Source: Owenia fusiformis
Taxonomy: Eukaryota; Annelida; Polychaeta; Sabellida; Oweniidae
Direction: 5' to 3'
DNA length: 64,000 nt
Assembly: GCA_903813345.2 (NCBI GenBank)
Contig: CAIIXF020000005.1
Coordinates: 10,235,375-10,299,374 of the forward strand
A program made the position numbers and the translations under genes. The notes below the pieces were generated by a model. That model was not told the origin of the DNA, made no database searches, and was given only the letters and a program-made list of their open reading frames with translations. This document shows positions 36,943 through 49,200 of this stretch, in pieces; positions within the stretch are counted from its first letter, which is position 1, and each line of letters begins with the position of its first letter.

Positions 36943-37745
36943 TACGTAACATATAAATATATAAGTACATAATGTCTAGCCAAGTCTTCTAATATTTTCT
37001 GAACTTCAAATGCGCCTTTTGACGTGTGGTAACAAAATACAAAATAAATACTTATGTTTCTCCAGCTTGTTTTTATATTAATTTGGCAATAAAACATGCA
37101 TAAAGAGATAACAAATTGTGCACTGTGCACAACCCGAATCCCCTCCCCAATCGGGTCGCGTTTACTGTGTATGTAATAATGTACAAAAGTAATGTAATAA
37201 AGACAATAATGCCCCCCCCCTATTGCCACATTTTTTCAATTAATAGTATTAGCTTGGAGCATCAACACACGTTTGATTGAAATAATTCAAATCAAAGTTC
37301 CGAATGAATAAAGATAATGAAGGTTCTGTTTGACATTCGAGAACAAGAATTTGTCCAGTCAAACATAGATTTCTAATATTTGATCTTGATCAGATGTATT
37401 TATTGATCCTTGTTTTTAAAACTACAGATGGTTAACTCAATTCTGAAGTAAACAAAAAATAATCCTATACACGATTACTTGGTTCCCATGATACTGCCTA
37501 TAAGCTATAATACTCATTTATCAAAACAAATATTAATTAATCCATCCGTCTGATTACATTTTGTTCCCTGGCTCAAACTAAGCAAACCCCGATTGCAGTT
37601 CTTAATTCTTCACTTGAAACGATTTAGCCAACATGATACAATATGAAATTTGATTAATTATACACGTATAAAGCCTAGTGTTATCAAAACCCATAAATGC
37701 TCACAATATAAATATGGTTTATTGTTATAACACAATAACAGATAT

Positions 37746-38050
37746 CAGGGGCGTAGCCTACTTTCAGTCAGGGGGGAGTGTGATTGCCAAAAATATTTCG
37801 GTTTTCAGTCGGGGGGGGGGGGGGGGGACTGCGATTGTGACATAAACAAGGGGGTGCGATTATGACATAAACAAGCCAAAAATGATTTTTATATTGAATT
37901 TTACAAAAACTGGATGCAAGTTCCTTCCAAAGTGAGCTAGAAGCTTCAAATAAAAAGCATATAAAAGCTCTTTGAGTCCTCTTTCTCAGGGTTTTTAATC
38001 TTTATTGGTTTTCGCAACCCCCCCCCCCCTCCTCCTTGGCTACGCCTATG
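37746..38050. mobile_element. Foldback element with GGGGCGTAGCC ends and a G17 run
   Basis: The ends CAGGGGCGTAGCC / GGCTACGCCTATG are imperfect inverted repeats, and GATAT directly flanks both sides (37,741-37,745; 38,051-38,055). It contains a run of 17 G (37,811-37,827) and a C-rich run near 38,020, which could pair or form quadruplexes. Confidence 0.65.
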
Positions 38051-38079
38051 GATATTTAGAAAGTTTCAAATCAATAACT

Positions 38080-38345
38080 CGGCAACCAACCACGCAAGTA
38101 ACCAACCAAGCAACCAAGCAAACGACCATCCAAGCAAGCAGGAAACTAAGCAAGTAAAAAAGCAAACCATGCAACTTACAAATAAAGCAAGCAAACAACC
38201 GACAAACCAACCAAGCAAGCAGCTAATTAAACTCTAATGCAAGAAACCAAGGAAGCAACAAAGAAAGAATGTTAGCAAGTAAACGGCCAATCAAGCAATC
38301 AATCGTGCTAATTAACAAGCAAACAAACAATCTACCATCCAAGCA
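38080..38345. repeat. CAAG/CAAC-rich microsatellite
   Basis: Four-base units AACC, CAAG and AAGC alternate for about 260 bp directly beside the 37,746-38,050 foldback. Confidence 0.75.
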
Positions 38346-38349
38346 ACTA

Positions 38350-41300
38350 ATTAACATAATTCAATAAGATTAAAATTTAACCTTGCGCACATTTGCTCTA
38401 CGGTAATAATGAGTAATATAGAACTATCATATTGATTGCATTTATTAAACACAGGAATGAAACACATTGGAGCATACATGTAGTTAAATAATTGGGGATG
38501 GGAGGGGGTAGTGAACACAAGGGATACTGAATTCTTCCTCTTAAACTTAATTTTCAGTGCTTGAATGAAGGTTTCCCTTTAACAGATTTAGGGAGTTTCA
38601 CTACTAGTTTCACTGAGATTGAAGTTTTTCAATTGCCTTTGTTATAACATCTTATTTCAATACACTGGATATTATGTAAAAGTATTGATGTGTATTTCTT
38701 ATTCCCGACAATCGAATTTCATATCAAACATTTTAATTATAGTTTTACAGTGGTATCAAAACGTTATTGCTTCTATAAATGCAAGACATTTACCAGATTT
38801 TGGATTGGACTTTCTACACGATGATAAAATATTTTCTTGGTGATATTCTTTAATTACTACTAATTAGTATAAACTATTGATTGAATTGCAGAAATCTGCT
38901 GCATTATAATTGCTAATGAAAAATCTCGAATCCTGGTAATGGACAGCTAAATGAAATCTAACTTAAATGAAATTCTAAAAATGTGTTTCTTTTATTTTTT
39001 GTTTGGTTGATAATGAATTAAAAAAAGATATTTGAATGAAAAATTCAATTTCGCAAAAACTCATATTCTTTAGCTGGACAAAAGCTATAGTTTGTTTATT
39101 CAACGGATAATAATTGGAAGCGCTAGACGCATAAATGGCAGACGGTTCTTAATTGCTAATGAAAACAAAGCGATAACCAGTTGGGTGAATAATCACTTGA
39201 CATAATAATCAGTTGGAATTTTTGCCATTGGCTACACATTAATACGAATTGATTATCGTAATAACCAGTGAAAACACTGGTTATTTTTGATTAATAAGTC
39301 TCGATAATCAGCGATAACCAGCAATAATAGTCTCGATAATAGGTTTTAACCAGATAATAATCATTTATTCACTGATTATTTGTGATTAAAATTGTTTATA
39401 TTTGGTCACTTCGCCCAGTGTGAAGGTAAGATCTTTATCAAATCATTCATCCAAAGTTGATTGTATGAGTATGGCTTGCACTGCGTCCACAAAACGCAAT
39501 CACTTTTTATTTCCGGGTCCATGGATTTTTCATTGCGTTTTTGCAATACTTGGACGGCGTTATTGAAATAGCAGAATTGACCTTGTGCAATCTGACAAAG
39601 AACAAACATAATAGCATAGATAATAACATGGCACCAATAGACCCCGTTGCTGAAGATCAAAGACAGCATGAAGTCACAAGACAAAAAAAAGTTATTTGTG
39701 TTTACAAATGATGATATTGTAAGATTTTGATTGATTGTAATCATATTTCTTGTATTTGTATTGCATCTAAGCAGGAGGTGGCTCATTTCTGGTGTAGCTC
39801 ATTTTATTGGATGGTAGCTATGCTATTGCCATAATGGGTCCTCTTCATGCCCAAGTTTTCCTAATTTTGGGTAAAAGCTCCGTTTACAGGTAACAACTAC
39901 CAGACCATTGTAGGTATGAGTACAGCATTTACTATCTTCTATGTGTACAAACAGGGAGCCAGAGGCCGCATCACAATATAAAAGTACATAAATGTCCGTC
40001 TGCAAATGCAAACTCCACGTGATATCTCTCTAATATTTGAATGAAACGTCTGCTTTTCTTGCATTTCTGTATAATTAAAGGTGTTACCTACATGCCAGTG
40101 TATATTATTCTTTGCAGGTTTATCTCTTTTATACTCTATTTTGCATTTCAAACTTGAACATCCTGACATTTTGCATTTGGGATGAGTGCCACTTGACTCT
40201 TATTAGAGGTTGAGCCCACAACAAGGGAGATAACACCACCAATAACATGGACCCACCAGTAGATAAAATCCAAAAGTGGTTATGTTCTAAATTGCAAAAA
40301 AGAGTGAAAATAGTGGAATTGGAAAAGAATAAAGTAAACAGGCATAACATGAACAGACTAAATATTATAAAAATGCAAGAAAATCAGACATTTTTTAATC
40401 AAATTTTTGAGAGTACTAGTGCGGAATCAGCATCAGCAGAGGGATGATCAGAACATGGCTGATATCTCTTAAATGTTGACATAATTGTAATAACTAATAA
40501 ATAAGTACTTCTGGACAGAATCTACATTGACATGAGATATACTAATAATATAACTGAATGTTAAACAAGAAAACATGATTACTGCATGATAATATTGCTC
40601 AATCAGTTAGAATCAGGCCGCAAAGGGCAACATCTGAAACTCCAAACAAAAAGTGCAATATGATTTTCATCCTATCAAATAAGAATATACGAGAACATTT
40701 TTAAAAGCAATTGAAACCTACCGCAACTATAATACTATGTGCACCAACAAAATATGCCCTATATCATTTACTTGCTAAATAATAAAACCCGAATTACAAC
40801 TATGAACAATAAAGTTACAAGGTTAACATGTAAACATTTCATACAAAACATCCTAGAATTTTTCTCAAAACCATAAATGGTATCCCTCAGGCCATGATAT
40901 TACCCTATACAAAGACATAAGAGATGAATCAAAATCACATTTCAATTAATTTCAACAAAAAGAGAAATCATCATTTCTAGGTGAGTTTTGATCTACAATA
41001 CAAGAGCACTCCCTTCTTATTTTCATTTAATTCAAAATAAAAACCACCATGAAGAAAATGAAATTAATTCTAGTCGACGTTTCAGGTCACCTTAAAATTT
41101 CAACTTAATCTAATCTGAAACTTTATTAGAAATCACCAGAATCTACAGACTTCATTGAATCGCAGTTATAAACACAGATATAAGTTTAAAGCTTCATGCA
41201 GTTACTTAGCATTCTGTGGTATACTCCTTGAGAAAAGGTTCAAGATCAAATTCAAATATGCTTTCACTCAAGTTCTGAATTTAATACTTGGCATAAACAG

Positions 41301-42600
41301 GTAGAGGTGTCAAACAACAATTGTCTGAATGATTTCCTTATGACTTTTTAATGGTATATGATCTCCATATTATTTGGTTCAATAGATTTGAGTGATACTG
41401 ATAACTTCTGATGCCCATGGACATAAAAATGTGAAAGGATCTACTTTAACATGCCTTTAAGGAATGAAGTTTTATTTTAACTATCAGTGTTTTACTCGTT
41501 TTATATAAAATCAAATTGTTGAAGAAAGATGTGGTTTTAATTGAATTGTTAGTGTTCATATTAGCTCTTGATTCACAACTGGGATGATTAGTCCATGTCA
41601 AGTACCTTATATACCCTTTGTGCTTCAACAGAGTCACTATTGATTACATTAATATGAGCCAAACAGACCTTAACCTCTAAAATTAAACTAAAAATCTAAA
41701 CTTTCATAAGGATAATGATAAATAGTGACCCTTTCCCCTTTATTTCATACTTCAGTACCTTGTATTCTGTGTATAGACTAGAGCATGTAAAGAGTCTAGT
41801 CAAACTTTTTTATGAAATTGGTATATGATAAATGATGAATGGAGCAATTATCTTGTTTTCTATAGGAGGATCAGGGCTATCATTAATTTGAACTTGGGTA
41901 TCACTGAAGCTCTCTTTTAAGGAGAAAATTCAAACTAAAATGGGTACATGATCATAAATTATAATTATTGCTAAGCATAAGGATATGGTAATATCATTGC
42001 CAAAGATATTTTGTATTTCCATTAATTTTAGCAAAACTCTACTGTATATACAGGAACTGCACAAAATGGTTGTTGTTAAAAATGGACCACTTGTGTTACA
42101 TGCTAAAATTAGACTTGTTAAACACTATCATTTACTAGTATCTATCTTCCATATATTTTTACTATATGACTGGTACTAGAAGTTGAACTGACACGATAAT
42201 GAATATTGATGCAAAACTGACAAAAAAGGTTTGTGAACTGCAGGCCTTTGGATATCTTTGAAAAATGGCACATTTTTTGTAAAATACAGACCTCAGGATA
42301 TTTTCATTACTTGAAAGAAAACGTGTGTCATTCATGAATTGCAATTTGCTGAATTTTCAAGGAGGGCTACATTATAGTCTATTATATACAATGGTCATTC
42401 ACATGATTTTTTTTCATTTTTTTTAAATAAAACATAACTTGATCAAACACTTAATTCAATCTTACCACTCATTTATATCGATTTGTAATATAAATACAAA
42501 AAATGACCAACTATCTAAAACTCATAAATAAGTGAGAACCAACAGGTGAAACAGAGAATGATTTACTAATGCTCAATCCTCAATGGTCATGCATAATCCA
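38350..42600. other. Intergenic, no gene recognised
   Basis: At 39,160-39,385 a cluster of ATAACCAG / CTGGTTAT and GATAATC words resembles 35,440-35,640 and, more loosely, 280-800. The inverted dispersed repeats lie at 40,020-40,440. Otherwise it is featureless AT-rich sequence. Confidence 0.45.
40020..40440. repeat. Two AT-rich dispersed repeats in inverted orientation
   Basis: A plus-oriented copy (40,020-40,155) and a minus-oriented copy (40,283-40,440: agtggaattgg, gaataaagtaaacaggca, gcaagaaaatcagacat) face each other across about 125 bp. Together they form a long imperfect inverted repeat. Confidence 0.65.
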
Positions 42601-42967
42601 CATGATTTCTCTCTAAAATTTGAATGAACTATCCAACTTTTATAGATTTCTATACAATTAGATATGTTCCCTAAAATCCCAGCTTCTCAATTTCTTGCTA
42701 ATTCCACTCCTTTCTACTCTATTTCACATTTCAAAACATGACCTCCCCACATCTTATTCTTAGGTTTATTTTGTAATTGATTTACTTCTGGCAAGCAGGA
42801 ATGTTAAATATGTTGATAAGGTGGATAATTAATATCAACTGACCATGCCACTGATAGCACATACAATGTATTCTTTTCAAGAGTTTGAATATGTTTACAC
42901 TCTTCAAATTAGAGAAAATTCCTAATATACTCCTCAGATGTTCTTCTGACACATTTTTAAATATATA

Positions 42968-43137
42968 CAGTAGAACCTGTGCAAGTGGGACACTCTTAGG
43001 ACCACAAAAAAAATTCCACTTGGGAGGTGTTCCACTTACAGAGGCATATTAACAAGATATGCCATGGGGCTTTAAAACACAGTTCCACATGTGAGGTGTT
43101 CTACTAACAGAGGTTTTCTACTTAGCAGGTTCTACTG
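42968..43137. mobile_element. pogo/Tc1-mariner-like MITE with perfect terminal repeats
   Basis: A 170-bp element with perfect 12-bp terminal inverted repeats CAGTAGAACCTG / CAGGTTCTACTG, flanked by TA on both sides (42,966-42,967 and 43,138-43,139). It contains repeated AACACCT/AGGTGTT boxes and has no coding capacity. TA duplication and the CAGTAGAACC start fit the pogo/Tigger group. Confidence 0.8.
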
Positions 43138-43299
43138 TATGTGAAACCTATCCGAACACCTCTCAATGTGAATATTTTTTCTTGGTCCAAAATTTCAAAA
43201 ATCTCTCATTGACCTACATGTTGGAAACTACCTTGAAATGTGAACACCTGTTAATCCAAACACTTTTGGCTGGTCAGAAATCTGATTAGACATGTTCTA

Positions 43300-46200
43300 A
43301 ATCATGTACTACATCAAGTTGTCTCTTCTGAGCAATACCCAGCTGTATATGACTCCATTCAGTTCACTAATTCATGATAATTTTCAGAGTGGGAGATACA
43401 TTAATCACTCTAGCGCAGGGTAAATGCAAAGACATGATTAAGTACATGTCTCCTCTCATAAACTTCCAGTTGCTACTCATCCTAATTGACATTTCAAAAT
43501 TAAAGGGAGATAAAATTAAATTACATAAAGTGCATTGGGCCTACATTTATCCGATAAAGAATAGATTTAGTTAGACAGTGCCATGTTGATAGGTAGGGCA
43601 TTTATTACATTATACTTTTGTAACTGAACTGTGTTATGCAAGGAAGACAATTTAAGTGTAGCCCTATCTATTATCTTTTTTAATAGCCATAATGATCCCA
43701 TTACCGATTTATAAAAATCTCATGGTTATATCTTAAAATATAAAATGAAGTTGCTAAATGTAGAATGAGCAAGGAACACGGTAAACTGTGATGAAGTCAA
43801 AACTCTACATTTTTGCAAAAAATTAATATATTTTATCCAAATTTAAAAGATAAGTACAAAAATTTGGTGAATCCAGTGTTACATTTTGAGCAGAGTTACA
43901 ATCATTATAAATGTCATAACAAATGTTTAACACACACACAAATATTAAAAAATGTTTGAATAGCTTTAGGTGAACTCATTTGTGTAATTGAATGTTATTG
44001 TAATCAATGAAACCAATTTGTCATTTCCTCGTAAAATTAATATGGTAACAAATGGGTTATATTGATCTTATGATCATAAATGTTTCAAGGTCAACTATGA
44101 TATCTGCTTCAGGTCACAGCAGAATTTAGGCCATCATTTTTATATATGGCAAACGTAACATATTATTGTAAATATGGTGATGTAATAATGTACTTTGAAT
44201 GTAATATGTACATGTACTTTGAATGTAATATGTACATGTACTCTCAAAACATTGTGATAAAGGATAGAATTTGAAAATTGATTTCAATTCATCTCCTTGA
44301 ATTTAGCAAATAAATGTGAGCAGACTCCCCAAACAGAGTTTATATAGACTATAGACAATAGAGAGAGCAGGGAGAATGGGGAGTGGGGAAGAGGGGGGAG
44401 GGAGCAAACACCTGATACAGGGCAAGGCAATATCATAATTTAAAAAACTGTAGAAAAAGCAATGCTTCGAGTCCATGTAACCCACCCCCAATTTTGCAAT
44501 TCACCCCAAGGGATATAGATAGAAGGAGAGCTACAAAGACTGGAAGCATAACTCGTGTGGAATATAGAACATCTCATTTCATCATATACAGGCTGAACTA
44601 ACATATATAAACCATTGGAAAGTCACAATGACAATTCATCCTTACAGTTATTTAACAGGTGAATGGTCTTTCTGGGCTAAAATGATAAGTCGATATCTCC
44701 AATATTTCGAAACTAGACCTAACAATATGATATTTCCAGACTGTTATTCAAAGTACTATTAACTCACGTCATCATGAATCATGTATGACTCTTTCTATTT
44801 CTTGGGTCTTTATAATTGTCTTCATTATACGCTGGATTTAAAACATTATCGAATTGATATTTTAAGTGATGGTTAGACTGTTTCATATCAGCTGCAGAAC
44901 ATTCTAACTTTTTACAGGGTGTCTAAAAATGTTGTTGTGTACTATTAAAAATTATTTTATGACATTCTGTTGTCTGTGTTTCAGTGTGTTATCATTCTCT
45001 GAACGCAGGGTTCCAGACATCATACACTAACTTCTTTCCTTCTTGGAAGAATGAGGTACGAGTTCTCGAGGCCTGTGTTTGGAGGATGGTGTGTTATACA
45101 ACTTTTTAAAGTTTCCTCAATATTTTCTAGGGTAAGGGAAGGATGGAAGACGGGTAAGGCAGGTACATATATTTCCTGACACGTTGTAATCATATCCCTA
45201 AAGATCCAGGTGATTGTTTTAGCTTGTAGAAACTGTATGTTCTTAATTAACCATGCAAAGATAACAGGCCCATACAATTTATTTTGCTATGCAACATTAC
45301 ACAATACATTTATAAGATACAATGTACACCAAAACCTGACATAGTAAACATTATATAAAAGTTGTCATACTCCATATAATTTATCACCCAAAGTGAATAT
45401 TTTATGAAACAGTTTACATATATATCCTTGTTATGAAAACCATTTTCTCAACAAAAAACCTGATTAAATATCTCCAGAAGAAAACATCTCTGAAGATTTG
45501 CCTTTCTACAAAAGCTCCTTTCTAGTCTCTATTTAAAGTTCACTTAAAGTTAGAATCGGAAACAGGGGTGACAAAATTAAGCAAAATGTGCAACTGACCA
45601 ACCAATATATTCTTTACCATCTCAAGAATAGATATTACACAAGAAATGAACAGGCCAAACATTTTCAAAAAGGAACAATCTTTTTAAAGGTAACTCAAAT
45701 TAGCAATTTTTTATAACTAAATACATTCACATCACACACAGCTTCCCTGTCCTATATCTTGTTAAATCTTCAATGCAAATCACCTAAATGTACATACAGA
45801 CGGTATTGTTTAACAGTTCTAATGAATTAAGTAGCTGGATCGATCGAATCTAGAGACAAGAAATGTAATTACGATGCAACCTGCAAGCCAAAAAAGTCAA
45901 TTTCTAAGCTGACGAGTCATATGAAAAATGGCATCATTACGTAAAAATCAATAGTTTTTCCCAAGAGGCCAATTGTATCCATAACTCAGCATTCATAATT
46001 CACGCCCTATAAACCGTTACTTTGGTTCAGCTAGTAAAACAGTTTCTCTAAGATTAGCCTGCAATCCTTGATTATCACTCTTACTCTCTTAGTTTCATTC
46101 TTGACAACATGTTATTGATGACATTTCAAACATATATTTTTCAGATTTTCATATAATAGTACATGTAAATATATATCTCAGTATTCAGGAATACAAAATT

Positions 46201-49200
46201 TCATATTTTCTTATTTTACTCGTCCTTAAACCCTCTTGGGCATTTAGAATCTCTTTATTTCAGCCTCATAAAAGTGAGTTCAAACTTAGCTTTTCTTTAT
46301 GGTTATGAGTTATGACCATTGTCCTCATTTATCATTGTGTCAAAAAGCAAAAATATAACTTAACATTTCACTTCCTTCTATAGAGAGCAGTATTTGTCAG
46401 AATGAGATATTTATGATTTTTGAAAACTTTTCAATCAATGTAAACACATTTTGAAGAGTTATATTCTGTGAAGTTCAAGACCAAACTGCTATAGACCTCT
46501 AACATAGTACCCCAAAAATTTGAGAGAGGAAATGGCACCACTCGGATATGTGATAGGCCAACATGGTGAAAATGATGACAATAAGCCTATTTCTCCAAAT
46601 AAGGCAAAAGTATGAGCTGGGGACCAATTTATGTAAATTACCAAGATAGACCCCTGTAAAATGGATATGAATTGAACATTATTCAGACAAATAGCAATTT
46701 TTATTTGTCTGAAAATTGTTAATAGATGGACAAACAGAAGTTTGGCTGATTCCATAGGCATACCATGTGAGCTAAAAAAGCATGAGGCGAGTCAACTGAC
46801 ATTTTAGAGCAATACATCCAGTCTGAGATACTAATCCATAGAACATGTCATCTAGTATTATTACAGGCAAGCAATCTATAAATGTACAACCAATCAATAC
46901 TTCTCATTAAGAATTCCAAGCTCTGAGACTACATGATAAATCCCCTCCCACTGTTAATTCTTCCAATGTCAGATCCCCAGACTTCTGCCACATTGCACAA
47001 TTTGGTCATTCATATTTCACTCAATTTCTCTCCAAAATTTGAATAAAGAGCCTAATATTATTGTATCATTTTAGAATTTGTTGTATTTACTAAATGCTAC
47101 TTTACTTCATTCCGTGCTAATTCCACTCTTTCGCGCGTTATTTCACATTTTAAAACACAACCATTGTGACATTTTATCCCCAAGCAGACGGCTAGAATCT
47201 GAATAAGCATTAATCCTCAATGGATAATTCCACAAGATTGGATGAGTAACATTTACTAGAATATTCATAGCACATAGTGTACTAATATTATCCTGCCTGG
47301 ATATGATTATACAGCAAAACATGTGAGTAGTCTACGGAACACACTTGGAGTGACAAAAAAGTATTAATTTGTGTTCATAACAAAGAAATTTTATACGGTA
47401 TTTATGGAACATGTTCCAAAATGATGAATATAAGACTGATTCATTCGAGAGAAGTATTTACAAAGACAAAGACATTGATTAAACATATAAAATATTTGTT
47501 TAACTGGTCATAATTCTGCACATAACAAGACTCATAAAGCGGATAATCTTAGGATAATCTTAGGATAATCCTACATGACCTGCATGCATATTAGTGTATA
47601 TATATGTGTAGGTGTGGTGTGGTGACTGTGGTCTGAATCTAAGAGGGCTAAATTTACAGAAATAACACAGAATTACAGAAATAAAAAACAAAGATTGCTA
47701 CTTCTTCACTTTTAATAGGTACCTTCCTACTGAGTTAACAACACTCAATAAGATCATGACACCCCAAGGTTGAACCAACACCCTAATCATCCTAGTTCCA
47801 CATGATTTCTCCCTTAAATTTCCACGAATTGTCCGATTTTCTTTGAATTCTATGAAATTAAGGTATTTCCTTGGTGCCTGTTCTAATTCGTTCCTTCTTC
47901 AATTCACTCTTTTTCCATTCTATTTCATGTTTTGAATTATGATCACTGCATGAGATTTCCTGATGGTAGGCTACTAACCACAAGATGCTGGTGATTTATT
48001 TTTATGATTCCATCTTAGTTACCATGGCAATGATATTTACACCATAACAACAGAAGAATCCAGATTTAAGTGTTTCTTATGTGAACATGAAGTACTGTAA
48101 CTGAGTTACTCAGTACTGGGAACATTTACTGAGGGAAATGATGTCATAATGCCAACCTGAAGTGAATGGCAACGCCCTTGGGTACGTCTTTCAGAAACAT
48201 TTAACATCTACACAATGAAGACCTGGAGTTTTCAAAGAAGTACCGTTTAGACATTCTGATTTATCAGAGTCCCTCTTTACCTAACGCTTTTGAGAGAACT
48301 ATTCCAAAAGGATTATAAAGGCTGTGGATCCCACAATGCCGTTCAGATAGTTTTTTCAAAGTGTGGTAGAGGAAGGGGTCTATTTCTTATGGAACTGGCC
48401 ATATACCACCAAAATAAAAATGAAAGTGAGATATAAATTAATTGACTTTAGGGCTCCTAAAGAATTTCAGAGAGTTTCTCAGGATTGAGTCACTAGAAAC
48501 ATGTTGGAATTCTAGATTCTTGGCAGTTACTGACCTAGAAACCCAATACTCATGAGGTACAGTGATTTTCTAGGGGCTGAACCAGTGTCTGAAAGAACCA
48601 TGTACACCCAGGTGTTCCCTGTGTCAAAAGTGATCCCAATATCAATAAATAAATAAATAAAATAAAAATCTACAACTATTGATTGATACTCTATTTTTAT
48701 ACTCATTGTTTACTGATTTCATTTTGGGTTCAACAGTCCACACCTTAACTATCTCAGGATGGACTCCAAAGAATCAATATGAAAAGAGCTTCCCAATATC
48801 TAATGATCCTCCCCCAAGCAACGTGATAATAGCAACTAGTAAAAGTATCTGTTTCACATAGACATCTTGGCATCATATTTGACAGAAAGCTAGCAAGTAA
48901 TATGTTTATAAATTCCTTCCTTATAAAATTCTTCCCTTCATAAGGTAAATTTGAGATCTGGTATTTTGTTCATCATGGTATGCCATGGCAATCTTAGATC
49001 TGGATTCTGATTGCAGCTCTGTTGGAAGTAAAAATCAGTAAAATGAACGCTTTATTTTCACAATGTCAAAATCTCCTGAGGTACAGTGCCTAAAAGAGAG
49101 ATCTCTGAATCCAATCACTATAGCCCTGAAAGCTAAACATTTCTCCTTTAAACTGATTAAACTGATCAAAAATGAATAAAAGAAGAAACAGCAAATTTCC

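Noticed and set aside
38080-38345. Regularly spaced short repeats resembling a CRISPR array
   Set aside because: Four-base microsatellite units without spacers, in animal DNA.
39406-39786. 126-codon minus-strand frame
   Set aside because: No recognisable domain, the composition looks like AT-rich translated noise, and no splice sites link it to other exons. It could hide a lineage-specific exon but I cannot support it.
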